Origin: Neocallimastix lanati (nom. inval.)
Lineage: Eukaryota > Neocallimastigomycota > Neocallimastigomycetes > Neocallimastigales > Neocallimastigaceae
DNA: 31,313 nt
Assembly: GCA_016946835.1 (NCBI GenBank)
Contig: JACVTC010000409.1
Location: 1 to 31,313 of the forward strand
Direction of reading: 5' to 3'
Shown here piece after piece: positions 1 through 9,990 of the stretch; positions within the stretch are counted from its first letter, which is position 1, and the number at the start of each line of letters is the position of its first letter. The notes under the pieces are model-generated. The model did not search any database and had not been told where the DNA came from. It saw only the letters and a program-made list of their open reading frames with translations. Position numbers and translations under genes: made by a program.

Positions 1-1048
1 AAAAATATTTTATACTTAAAATATATAAAATATAATTGAAAATAATATATATATTACATTTTTAGATTTTATATAATAATATTAAAAAATAGCATTCACA
101 CTAATTTAAATATTAAATAATAAGATATTTTAATTAATACTATAAAATTTAAATTATATTTTATAATAATTTTAATAATTTATATATTAAAAAAAAAAGA
201 AAAGAAAACTTTAATTGTTATTAAATACGGATTAGTAAAACAATACTTCATCAATATATTATATATATATTTAAATATAAATATTATAATATTGTTACAT
301 ATTAATAATATATTGTTTTTAATTTTTTTTATTATTATTAATAAAAAAAATTCAAATTGTCAAAAAAAAAATTTTTTTAATAAATTAAATGAACTATAAA
401 TCAAGAACAACAGTAAAAAGAAAGCAAAAAATTGGAAAAAATAGGAAAAAGAAAATATAAAAACATAATACAGAAAAGCATAAAATAAAAGTATAAATTA
501 ACAAAAAAATAAAATATGATATTAAATATCTAAAAAAAAAACATTATTAAGTCATGAGTTTTATTTATAATTGGTTTACTTCTTATTTCATATAAATCAA
601 ATTAAAAGTTCTTATTTTATTTAAATTGAATTGTTGTAATAATGTGAAACTTTAATAATTAATAATAATAAAATAAATATAAATAAATAATAATTTTAAT
701 ACACAATGATATAATGAATATAATAAATAATAACATTAATAAATAATAATTAAATTCATTTAAAAATAATAGTTTAAAGTTCTTAAGGGATGATAAAATA
801 ATATAATATAAAAAGTTTCAAATAAAAAATGAAAAACATAATTTATATGTATTTATAATCATTATGAGGAAAAAGTTACAAATAAAAAATGAAAACATAA
901 TTTATATGTATTTACAATCATTATGAGGAATAAATATATGATCAATTTTTAATTTTTGTACATTCATTTCATATTCTGAAATTTACCATGAAATAGTAAA
1001 AAATGTGTCTTTATAAAAATCTATAAGTAATAATTATAGTAATAATAT

Positions 1049-1079
<31 letters not shown>

Positions 1080-1110
1080 TCAATTTAATTGAAAATTTTT
1101 TTAATTTTAT

Positions 1111-1146
<36 letters not shown>

Positions 1147-2339
1147 TATTTTTATTTTGTTAAGTTTTCCTTTTTTTTTTAATATTTAATATTGCAATTA
1201 ATTGTTTTAATATTAAAAAAAAATAAATATATATATTTAAAAAATCATAATATTTAAAATTAGACTAATTAAAATTTATACAATTAATCCACAAAAAAAT
1301 ATTGGTTTGTATTTAATTTATGAAGTAATAATATAAACATTAATATATTAATATATTAATATTATAAACAATTTATTATTTTTTTTTTATATAAAAAATA
1401 TAATTTTTTTTATAAATTGAATAGTAAAACAGAAGAAATAATAAAATAGAAAAAAAAATAAAGCAGAAAATGAATAATAATAATAATAATTAAAAGAAAA
1501 AATAAAGATAATGATATGATAATATTTTTTATTAATTAAATAATTAAAAAAATATCATTATTTATATATATATATAATAATTAAAAAAAATACTTTCAAA
1601 TGATATTGGTAATTCACTGTTAGGATTTTCTATCAATTTACCAATATGAATTTAAATAATTACATTTATTTAGATTTAATAGAATAGAGAAAAAAAATTA
1701 ACCCTTTTCTAGTTTCTATACTACATTTATAATTACTTTGTAATTATTATTAAATTTATTTAAAATTGTTATTATTGCTTTAATTAAAGAAATATTTATA
1801 TTTTTATATTATTTTATTATTATATATTTATATAATTAATGTAATAAACAGCAACATTATTGAAAATTTTTTTAAAAGATGAATTATTGATAAAAAGAAA
1901 TTTTTATAAATTTTATATGAAATTATGAAATTAAAATGAAAGAGTAAAAATCAATAATTAATAATGAATTCAATAATGAAATTAAAATTTAGATATAATA
2001 TATAAATATATAAATATTTGAATTTATAAGTTTTTTTTAGAAACTTTTGAATAATAAATAATTTTATAAAATGAAATTTAATAATATTTGTTTTAAAATA
2101 TGATAAAATAATAGTAAAATTAAACACTATTATATAATATTACATATATATATTGTTTATTTATTTTTTTTATTGTAATTAATAAATGAAAAAAAAAATA
2201 AATATAAATGCAAATTTTTTATAATAACGTTTAATCTTTATCTTTGCAAATTTTATAGTATTGTGATATAATATAATTTAAATAATAAAATAAGTATATT
2301 TGATTCATTGGTGAAATTGTTCGTACTAGCATTAAATCT
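1..2339. other. AT-rich intergenic DNA without a recognisable gene
   Basis: Almost entirely A and T with stop codons in all frames; I see no coding signature on either strand. It holds an ATTT microsatellite at about 1110-1147 and many short A- and T-runs. Such DNA is typical of spacers in very AT-rich genomes. Confidence 0.7.
811..929. repeat. Two-copy tandem repeat, about 60 bp
   Basis: Units 811-870 and 871-929 are nearly identical. Each starts with AAAAGTT and ends with ATCATTATGAGGA, and they differ by a few substitutions and one missing A. No coding content is visible. Confidence 0.85.
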
Positions 2340-2639
2340 CATGATTATTAATTTTAAAGAAATTGAATTAAGAATTAACAGAAATATTAAATAGTTTTAT
2401 ATCAACACCAAGAATTGAATAATTGAAATGTCATGAAATTTTTTGAAATTCATCAAACTGTATGAACTAATAATAATCAAAACGACAGACTATATGAAGC
2501 AATTATCTGACCATTAAGAATATGGTTTGGAATATATTCAAATGGAGTATTTAAAGTCTTGATAATTGGGCCGGTGATAATAGTCTTGTAACAATATCAG
2601 TCATACCAAACACCTTATTTGTTTTTATAATTCTTCCAT

Positions 2640-2925
2640 AATTATACAGAATTAAATAGAAGTTACAATCACTCTAAAATGATTTGGTATTACATAAAAT
2701 GTACCGTCGTTAAATATATTTTTATTATAACATGCAAATAGTTTTGCATGGAATGGGAATTGAAAAATTATTATTATATTAGATTAAAATTTTTGAATAT
2801 TATAAAATCCTCATCTCTTTTTGTTTTATATATTTGATACATCAGGAATTTCATGAAATGTTGTTATATTAAATTTTAATTGTTTATTTATATTATATTC
2901 AGGACATATAAAACCCATTTGGAGT
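2640..2925 (-). pseudogene. MULE transposase relic (catalytic DGTF region)
   Basis: Read on the minus strand, this stretch gives QMGFICPEYN near 2900 and, further on, FPFHAKLFACYNKNIFNDGT. The same two blocks occur in the same order in the better preserved MULE transposase of this window (ICPEYST, then SPFQAYLFSNYHKNIFAD followed by TFYAAPK, near 26300-26550). DGTF is the motif that holds the first catalytic aspartate of MULE transposases; here it is intact (Asp codon at 2706-2708). Several in-frame stops lie between the blocks and soon after, so the gene is dead. Sequence from 2340 to 2640 may be its decayed downstream part, but I cannot align that with confidence. Confidence 0.6.
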
Positions 2926-3110
2926 CCAAGACAATATGTAAATCATACTTAACATGGCAAGCGAACTTCCAACTTCATTCATAGGAAAAGCCCAGGGTAG
3001 AGAGAAAATACCCATACAAATTAAGAAAATCTGGTGCATGGTCGATATAAAACTCGATCCAAAGTACTAATCACCCGAATAAAAACCGGAAAGACTGTAA
3101 TAATAAAAAT
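2926..3110. other. Unidentified GC-richer block
   Basis: Base composition is clearly richer in G and C than the flanks, for example AACATGGCAAGCGAACTTCC near 2952. A short open stretch begins at the ATG near 2954 but stops after about 35 codons. I do not recognise it. It may be a fragment of a mobile element or of a decayed gene. Confidence 0.35.
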
Positions 3111-3163
3111 ATTATTATCAAATTTAAATTTTCATTTTTATCAAATTTATGAATGATAATATA

Positions 3164-3197
3164 TACTCACGTGATTAATATTTATTTACTCCAATAG
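3164..3197 (+). promoter_or_regulatory. Conserved upstream block of acyltransferase copy 1
   Basis: A 19-bp block, TACTCACGTGATTAATATT, lies about 190 bp before the start of the left acyltransferase copy. It occurs unchanged, in the matching orientation, upstream of the right copy (9633-9651). In both places CTCCAAT follows within about 15 bp. The block contains the palindrome CACGTG, a typical bHLH/bZIP site, and CCAAT, a typical HAP/NF-Y site. Conservation amid diverged sequence suggests a promoter element; the binding factors are inferred. Confidence 0.5.
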
Positions 3198-3315
3198 CAT
3201 AAACAATATTATACAAAATAAAAAAAAATTATCAAATGAAAAAAAAAAATATAATTTTTACAATTTTTTTTAAAAATAAATAATTAATAAATTTATAAAA
3301 AACTAGTTTAAATTT

Positions 3316-3325
<10 letters not shown>

Positions 3326-3357
<32 letters not shown>
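3326..3357. repeat. Poly-A tract, 32 bp
   Basis: An uninterrupted run of A lies just before the start of the left acyltransferase copy. Comparable tracts occur at 5059-5076, 6856-6898, 7021-7048 and 24632-24670. Confidence 0.9.
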
Positions 3358-3358
<1 letters not shown>

Positions 3359-3368
3359 ATATAAAATA

Positions 3369-4683
3369 ATGGCATATAAACAAAATACTTATGATAAAAA
3401 TTGAATTAAATGAAGAAGGAAGTAATAATAGTACGGAGGATGAAATTAAACCAATTAATTCATTGAATGATAAAATTGGAAATAGACATAATTAACAATG
3501 ATGATAAATTTAGTAATAGAATTGATGATAATAATGACAAAGATAAACCAGTTACTGTCAGTAACATAAAACAAAGTAAACGGAAAAGACTGTATTGGGT
3601 TGATGCCCTAAGAGTTCTAGCCACTTACATGGTTATTACTATTCATTGTTCAGACATGGATCATAAAAAAAAATGGTCTTTTTTTCTGGAGAGTGGAAAT
3701 CATTTTATTTTTATTATTGTATTTTAAAACCTTGTGTTCCTCTTTTCATAATGATAAGTGGTTTACTATTTCTAGATCCCAATAAAAATGTTACTCTAAC
3801 TTCTCTTTATCGAAAAAGTATTCCTCGTCTTCTAAAAGCCTATTTCTTTTGGGCAACATATTACAGCACTTTTGATAAACTCTTAGTCAATAAAGATCAT
3901 CGACAATTTACAATAGATGGTCAATTTTTTTATAGCGTAGTTGAAGATATGATATTAGCTAGAACTGGTAATCAACTTTGGTATATTAAGTATTGCATTG
4001 GTATTTACATGTTTATTCCCATATTTAGAGAGGTGATTCCTCATAAAGCATTAACTTGGTATACCGCTGGCATTAGCTGTATTTGTTTTCAATTAATACC
4101 CACCATTTGTGAATTCCTTAGAGTTTTTACGCCTTTAGATAGAGTTGCTTCAATAATAAAAACGTTTTTAGATAATCTACGTCTGTACCCGTTTACTGGT
4201 TGTATCGCCTATTTGATGTTCGGTTACCTTTTAAATGTTAATGTTTTAACCAAACAAAGACACATTATTTATTTCTACATCATTGGCATTCTTGGATTTA
4301 TTTTAACACCAGTTTTAATGATGACAGCATGCTACGTTAATGGTAAATACGGCAGAAACTTTGGAGACTATATGAATTTTAATGTTTGTATGTATACGGT
4401 TGGTATGTTTATGTTTTTCAAATATTCTGTTGATAGATATCTTAAAAAACTTATAAAACGTAATCGTTTCAAGAAAGCATTAATTGCACTTTCTGATTGT
4501 TCCTTTGGTATATATTTACTTCATTATAATATTTATTGTATACTACTCAGAATTGATTTCCATCCTCATTCTGTTGGATTCCCCATATTATTTATTCCAT
4601 TTTATAGTTTTTTGATATTTAGTATTAGTTTTGTTTGTATTTATTTCATGAGAAAAATAAAAATATTAAAAGAAATTACTTAA
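3369..4683 (+). pseudogene. Acyltransferase-3 family membrane protein, frameshifted copy
   Basis: This is the inverted twin of the intact gene at 8074-9396. The start aligns with ATG at 3369 (MAYKQNTYDK against MLKQNGYERI). Three indels, all in A-runs, break the frame: five A at 3396-3400 (one too many), four A at 3472-3475 (two fewer than the twin) and nine A at 3665-3673 (one fewer than the ten in the twin). After the last shift the frame stays open to 4683 and carries the remaining membrane segments and the C-terminal SFGIYLLHYNIY motif. From about 3515 to 4687 it differs from the twin by only one substitution (T at 4537, Cys for Arg) and the A-run indel. If the A-run differences are sequencing errors the gene would be intact; otherwise it is a very young pseudogene. 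Confidence 0.8.
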
Positions 4684-5339
4684 TTGAAAATAATAAAAAT
4701 AATGTGATAATTTTTGTTTGTATTTATTTCATGTGAAAAGTAAAAAAAAAATTAAAAGAACAAAAGTAATTAAAAATAATATACATAGTGTGATAAAACT
4801 TTTATTAGTAAAATAATAAAGTAATAATAAAATATAATTAAATATAATAAAATATTCAAATAAAAATAGTTATATCAATAAATCAAAATTAATAATAGAA
4901 CATTTTTTTATAATAATCAAACATATAAAATTCTATCTTATTTTATTAAACAAAGTGGAAGAATTTTCATACTTTCTAAAAAATTGTTACAATAAATTTG
5001 TATATATATTTATAATTATTAAGTATACAATATAAAGTTAATTATAATTATTAGTAATGTAAAAAAAAAAAAAAAAAAGAAATATATTACATACTATCAA
5101 TAAAATAAAGTAAAATAATATTATAATAATATAAATTATTAGGACAATTTTAGTTAAATTAGTAAAACCATTAATTACTTTTTAGTAATATAAATTCATT
5201 AATATAATAAATTTAAATAACCAATAATAAATAAAGTATTATTAACATTTTAATCTAAATTTAATATTAATATTTAAAAATTTAAATTTTATAAATAATA
5301 TAAATATAAATACAAATTAGTTTATATTGACCAATGTTA
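4684..5339. other. AT-rich spacer
   Basis: There is no open frame or recognisable motif. An A-run lies at 5059-5076. Similarity to the downstream region of the other acyltransferase copy ends within a few bases of the stop codon. Confidence 0.6.
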
Positions 5340-6363
5340 AATATTTTATTGATCGTACAATCGAACCAAGTTTTATCCTGGGTATGTTTTCTATATTTCT
5401 AACACTTTAAGAAACCCATTGCGTAAGCCTTGTCTAAGAGGATGGCAAAGACGCCACCTATAGTGGGCTCTGCTTTTCCATTGAGGATTGCGCAGGGTGC
5501 TTCTATATGGAGTTTCTTTGCTTATGGGTGATAGTCGTTCAGTCCCGCTCTTTGACCATTTCCTGTTTTCCTCACAAGAGGTTTTTATGGAATATGGTGG
5601 TTAGGATTACAGTAAGTATTTCGGGGATCGTACATTTCACAATGTGGTTTATAAATATTTTAAAATAAAGCCATACATTTTTAAGATATTCTATATAATC
5701 ATAAATAAATAATTATTATTTCTTTTAAAATAATAGTATATTCTTTTAAAAAAGAATTATAAAAATTTTTTTTTAAAAAAATAATTTTTGCAATTGAATT
5801 TCAATAAATTATAAAAAAAAGAACATTTATTATTTATTTAATTATTATTTATTTAATTATTACTTATTAAATTATAGAAAAAACAAGCACATATAAAAAT
5901 ATGCTATATTACGAAATGTACGACTGCAAAATGCACTTGATTCAAGTATTTCCCCTCCTTTATACATTATTCTAGATCTATGAAGTAATATAGACAAGAT
6001 ACTGTCCTAACTGTAGGTCTGATAGGTTTGCTTAAGTACTTTCATTCAATATATTTACGAAGGAATTCCTAAAGCATATGGGTAAATATGTATATTGATA
6101 TATTCTACAAAAGCGGTCTTTCTGACTAATATGTAATTACCAAAGTATTCATTGGGTTAGGTTATATAAAGAAAAGTTATGAAGAATCACTCCGAGAAAA
6201 AGCTTTCAAGAAAATTCTTAGTAATAATATGCATGTCAGAGCACCAATACTGAATACTCAGTAAGGCCGTCCAACAGGGATAATATTCGACTATGCGAAA
6301 GCATACCGAAGTATTGTGACTACCTCAAATTTCATTCAAAAGGGGGAAATAAAAAAAATTAAT
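5340..6363. repeat. GC-richer non-coding unit, first tandem copy, split by an insertion
   Basis: The stretch stands out by composition and has no long open frame. Positions 5547-5622 (CTTTGACCATTTCC onward) match 6382-6455, and 5953-6360 matches about 6456-6850 (shared blocks include GTACTTTCATTCAATATATT and CATTGGGTTAGGTTATA). The unit is therefore present twice in tandem, and the first copy is interrupted by the 321-bp insert at 5623-5943. It ends in AAAAGGGGGAAATAAAAAAAA, an A-rich tail like that of the second copy. The part at 5340-5546 has no second copy here. Poly-A-ended non-coding units suggest 3' ends of a non-LTR retroelement, but no reverse transcriptase supports this. Confidence 0.55.
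5623..5943. mobile_element. 321-bp MITE-like insertion with 9-bp target duplication
   Basis: The insert is flanked by AAGTATTTC on both sides (5614-5622 and 5944-5952). The second tandem copy of the surrounding unit (near 6440-6460) is uninterrupted at the matching place, so it serves as an empty site. TCGTACATTTC near the left end recurs inverted near the right end (about 5912-5922). The left end starts GGGG and reaches ACATTTC, and the right end reads AAGTGCATTTTG inward; both recall the ends of the MULE at 23568 (GGGGTGTCATTTCG and GTGTGCATTTCG). A 9-bp duplication is typical of Mutator-like elements. A non-autonomous MULE is the best reading. It has no coding capacity. Confidence 0.6.
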
Positions 6364-6374
6364 AATCCTTCGGT

Positions 6375-6851
6375 ATCACTCTTTGATCATTTTCATTTTT
6401 CGCAAGAAGTTTTTACGGAATATAGGGGTTTGGGTTGCAGGTAAGCATTTTCTCCTCCCCTTATATATATATTATTTTTGATATCCTAAGTAATATAAAC
6501 AAGATACTGACCTAACTGTGGGTCTGAAATGGTTAGTCAAGTACTTTCATTCAATATATTTACGAAATAATTCCTAAAGCATATGGGTACATATGAATGT
6601 AGATGTATTCAACAAAAGCTGTCTTTCTGATCAATATGCAATTGCCAAGAGAGTTAGTATGTATATCATTGGGTTAGGTTATACTAGTGTCGCTTTAAAG
6701 AGAAGTAAGGTAAAGGCACTCTGAGAAAAAACACGTTAGAAAATCAGTCCAGCAGGGATAATATCCGCCAATGAGAATGCGTACTGAGGTCTTCTGACAA
6801 CTTTAATATTCCCATACCTTAAGGGGGGGCTAAAAGGGTGATACACACCAG

Positions 6852-6898
<47 letters not shown>
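6375..6898 (+). repeat. GC-richer non-coding unit, second tandem copy with 43-bp poly-A tail
   Basis: This is the uninterrupted copy of the unit described at 5340. It runs from a TCACTCTTTGATCATTTTC block through CATTGGGTTAGGTTATA to GATACACACCAGAAGT, then 43 A at 6856-6898. The poly-A at the end of a unit that lacks coding potential is what a 5'-truncated LINE or a SINE leaves behind. I found no convincing A-box/B-box pair of a tRNA-derived SINE. Confidence 0.55.
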
Positions 6899-6900
<2 letters not shown>

Positions 6901-7019
6901 AAAAAAAATAATGGTACAAATATAAGTATGTATATACATAATTTTATGAATATTAATAAAATCTGAAAAATTGATAAATGGAATGATTTTAGTTATAATT
7001 TAGTCAATAAAAAAATAAC

Positions 7020-7020
<1 letters not shown>

Positions 7021-7048
<28 letters not shown>
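7021..7048. repeat. Poly-A tract, 28 bp
   Basis: An uninterrupted run of 28 A followed by TTTTTAG. It lies just beyond the end of a MULE transposase relic on the minus strand. Confidence 0.9.
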
Positions 7049-7052
<4 letters not shown>

Positions 7053-7085
7053 TAGATTAATTATAAAATCTTAATTTAAAAAAGG

Positions 7086-7210
7086 TTAGAAAAATACTAA
7101 TTTATAATTAGGATTTTTATTATTTAAATCAATTAAACAATTATACCATAATTCAGTGATATTATTTTTATTATAATCATATACTTTTGAATTATTTTTT
7201 TTAGATGAAA
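7086..7210 (-). pseudogene. MULE transposase relic (C-terminal end)
   Basis: The minus strand reads NNITELWYNCLIDLNNKN before a stop at 7086. The C-terminus of the MULE transposase at 25462-25668 reads NELVKLWKDCLIDLNDININ. The DNA also matches: TTTAAATCAATTAAACAAT is shared between about 7123 and 25489. Only this end is recognisable; the rest up to about 7300 is decayed. It is probably a leftover of another family member and not part of the relic at 2640. Confidence 0.5.
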
Positions 7211-8073
7211 AATTGTATTTGTGTTTTTGTTAATGATAATTTGATTTTTTACTTGATTAGTTTCACTAATTTCACTTTTTTATCTTCCATATAATTAAAT
7301 ATTTTGATTAAATTTCCAAATAATTATTGCTAATTATATATGCTTTAAAAAGTGTTTATGAAATTATTTTTTAATGTTTAAAAAATAAAAATATTTATTA
7401 AATTTATTTGTTATAAATATTAAATTATTTAATTATTTATTTTTTATCTATCTATTCTTTATCTATCCATTCTTATCTATTCTGAATAAATTAATATTAA
7501 TTATTCATTCTTTTTAATTATAAAATTCTTTGATTATTTATTTAAAAAAGTATATATGAATATATTTTTTAATGTTTAAAAATTTAAATTTATATTGAAA
7601 TAGTGTGTATAGGATAAAAATAAATTAAAGAGATTAATTACATATTAAAATTATAGTTTTTAATATTAAATTATTTTATTTAATTTTTTTAATTGAATTA
7701 GAGTAAAATCTTTTATTTTTTTCTTTATTTTAATTTTTTACATTAAAATTGAAAAATATCTAAAAAATCTTTTTTATTAATTTGTAAGGTATAAAAAATA
7801 TCTTACTTTGAATAAAAAAGAGAAAAGAACTCTAGTATTTCTGGTTATAGCATTGTGATCTAATTATCATTATTTATTATTACTATTATTACTATTATTG
7901 TTATTATTGTTATAACTTTTTTTATTTGAGTATTATATTATATTTTATTATTATTTTATTATTTATTTCAAACAACCCTTTATACAACATTTTAAAGCTT
8001 CGATTTATTTATTTATTTATTTTTTAATTTTCTATTTTTATTTTTTATTTTTATTTTATTTTTTTTTTAAAAA
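7211..8073. other. AT-rich spacer
   Basis: There is no gene. It contains TATC-type short repeats (7445-7480), ATT trinucleotide stretches (7866-7915) and TTTA stretches (8005-8065). It is the presumed 3' flank of the minus-strand acyltransferase gene. Confidence 0.6.
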
Positions 8074-9396
8074 TTAAGTAATTTCTTTTAATATTTTTAT
8101 TTTTCTCATGAAATAAATACAAACAAAACTAATACTAAATATCAAAAAACTATAAAACGGAATAAATAATATGGGGAATCCAACAGAATGAGGATGGAAA
8201 TCAATTCTGAGTAGTATACGATAAATATTATAATGAAGTAAATATATACCAAAGGAACAATCAGAAAGTGCAATTAATGCTTTCTTGAAACGATTACGTT
8301 TTATAAGTTTTTTAAGATATCTATCAACAGAATATTTGAAAAACATAAACATACCAACCGTATACATACAAACATTAAAATTCATATAGTCTCCAAAGTT
8401 TCTGCCGTATTTACCATTAACGTAGCATGCTGTCATCATTAAAACTGGTGTTAAAATAAATCCAAGAATGCCAATGATGTAGAAATAAATAATGTGTCTT
8501 TGTTTGGTTAAAACATTAACATTTAAAAGGTAACCGAACATCAAATAGGCGATACAACCAGTAAACGGGTACAGACGTAGATTATCTAAAAACGTTTTTA
8601 TTATTGAAGCAACTCTATCTAAAGGCGTAAAAACTCTAAGGAATTCACAAATGGTGGGTATTAATTGAAAACAAATACAGCTAATGCCAGCGGTATACCA
8701 AGTTAATGCTTTATGAGGAATCACCTCTCTAAATATGGGAATAAACATGTAAATACCAATGCAATACTTAATATACCAAAGTTGATTACCAGTTCTAGCT
8801 AATATCATATCTTCAACTACGCTATAAAAAAATTGACCATCTATTGTAAATTGTCGATGATCTTTATTGACTAAGAGTTTATCAAAAGTGCTGTAATATG
8901 TTGCCCAAAAGAAATAGGCTTTTAGAAGACGAGGAATACTTTTTCGATAAAGAGAAGTTAGAGTAACATTTTTATTGGGATCTAGAAATAGTAAACCACT
9001 TATCATTATGAAAAGAGGAACACAAGGTTTTAAAATACAATAATAAAAATAAAATGATTTCCACTCTCCAGAAAAAAAGACCATTTTTTTTTTATGATCC
9101 ATGTCTGAACAATGAATAGTAATAACCATGTAAGTGGCTAGAACTCTTAGGGCATCAACCCAATACAGTCTTTTCCGTTTACTTTGTTTTATGTTACTGA
9201 CAGTAACTGGTTTATCTTTGTCATTATTATCATCAATTCTATTATAAATTTTGTCTTCATCATTGTTAATTATATTTATTTCCACTTTTTTATCTACTAA
9301 TTGATTGACTGGTTTAATATTTTCCTCTCCAATACTATATCCTTCTTCATCAGGCTTATTTAATTCAATTCTTTCGTAACCATTTTGTTTAAGCAT
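8074..9396 (-). CDS. Acyltransferase-3 family integral membrane protein
   Basis: 440 aa, start ATG at 9394-9396. Residues 1-75 are hydrophilic, charged and Asn/Asp-rich, probably cytosolic. From YWVDALRVLATYMVITIH (78-95) on, about ten hydrophobic segments follow, as in the acyltransferase-3 family (Pfam PF01757). These enzymes move acyl groups, often acetyl or succinyl, onto sugars or other extracytoplasmic substrates. Family hallmarks visible here are Arg84 in LRVLAT, His95 in the first membrane segment, the LWYIKYCIGIYMFIPIF block near 206-222, and SFGIYLLH near 381-388. The substrate cannot be told. The family is abundant in bacteria and bacterial origin by transfer is possible but unproven. 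No intron is seen. Its near-identical inverted copy at 3369-4683 is frameshifted, so this is the intact member. Confidence 0.85.
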   Translation of the reverse strand: MLKQNGYERIELNKPDEEGYSIGEENIKPVNQLVDKKVEINIINNDEDKIYNRIDDNNDKDKPVTVSNIKQSKRKRLYWVDALRVLATYMVITIHCSDMDHKKKMVFFSGEWKSFYFYYCILKPCVPLFIMISGLLFLDPNKNVTLTSLYRKSIPRLLKAYFFWATYYSTFDKLLVNKDHRQFTIDGQFFYSVVEDMILARTGNQLWYIKYCIGIYMFIPIFREVIPHKALTWYTAGISCICFQLIPTICEFLRVFTPLDRVASIIKTFLDNLRLYPFTGCIAYLMFGYLLNVNVLTKQRHIIYFYIIGILGFILTPVLMMTACYVNGKYGRNFGDYMNFNVCMYTVGMFMFFKYSVDRYLKKLIKRNRFKKALIALSDCSFGIYLLHYNIYRILLRIDFHPHSVGFPILFIPFYSFLIFSISFVCIYFMRKIKILKEIT

Positions 9397-9619
9397 TATA
9401 ATTATTGTAAATTATAGATAGTGTATATATATAATATGAAATATTTATATTCTTTTTTAATTTTTCTGAAATATATGTTTTATTAATTTGCTTTTTTAAT
9501 TATTTTATGAATGTTAAATATTTTATTTATTTATTTATTTATTTTTATTTATTGTCATTAAAACTCTTAAATAACGATAATTTTTTTTAATTTTTATTTA
9601 TTATTCTATTGTTTATATT

Positions 9620-9651
9620 ATTGGATTGGAGGAATATTAATCACGTGAGTA
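9620..9651 (-). promoter_or_regulatory. Conserved upstream block of acyltransferase copy 2
   Basis: On the minus strand it reads TACTCACGTGATTAATATT followed by CCTCCAATCCAAT, about 240 bp before the start codon. It matches the block at 3164-3197 upstream of the other copy while most sequence around it has diverged. It carries the CACGTG palindrome and CCAAT. Confidence 0.5.
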
Positions 9652-9892
9652 AATATATCTTCATCCATGAATTTTGATATGTAATGATATTTATAAAATT
9701 TAATTACTATAAAAAAATCATAATGCATTCATATAGAATAAATGAAAATCACATTATTTAATAAAAAAAATCATGTAACAAGGTTTTGTTTATAAGTGGA
9801 AGAAATATACTCCATTTTTAATAATATATTTTTTAACTATTATAAATTTTTTATTTAATATAATTTTATTAACTACTAAATATAATTTTTTT

Positions 9893-9990
9893 AGCTATTA
9901 TAATTTCTGTGAATATTAATTTTTTCAGCTATTATAATTTCTGTGAATATTAATTTTTTCAGCTATTATAATTTCTGTGAATATCAATTA
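9893..9990. repeat. Three-copy tandem repeat, 34-bp unit
   Basis: Units begin at 9893, 9927 and 9961 with AGCTATTATAATTTCTGTGA. The third is shortened and ends in ATATCAATTA. No coding role is apparent. Confidence 0.9.

Noticed and set aside
6736-6939. Minus-strand open frame of 67 codons with a long Phe run
   Set aside because: It is the antisense of the 43-bp poly-A tail of the repeat unit and has no protein-like features.
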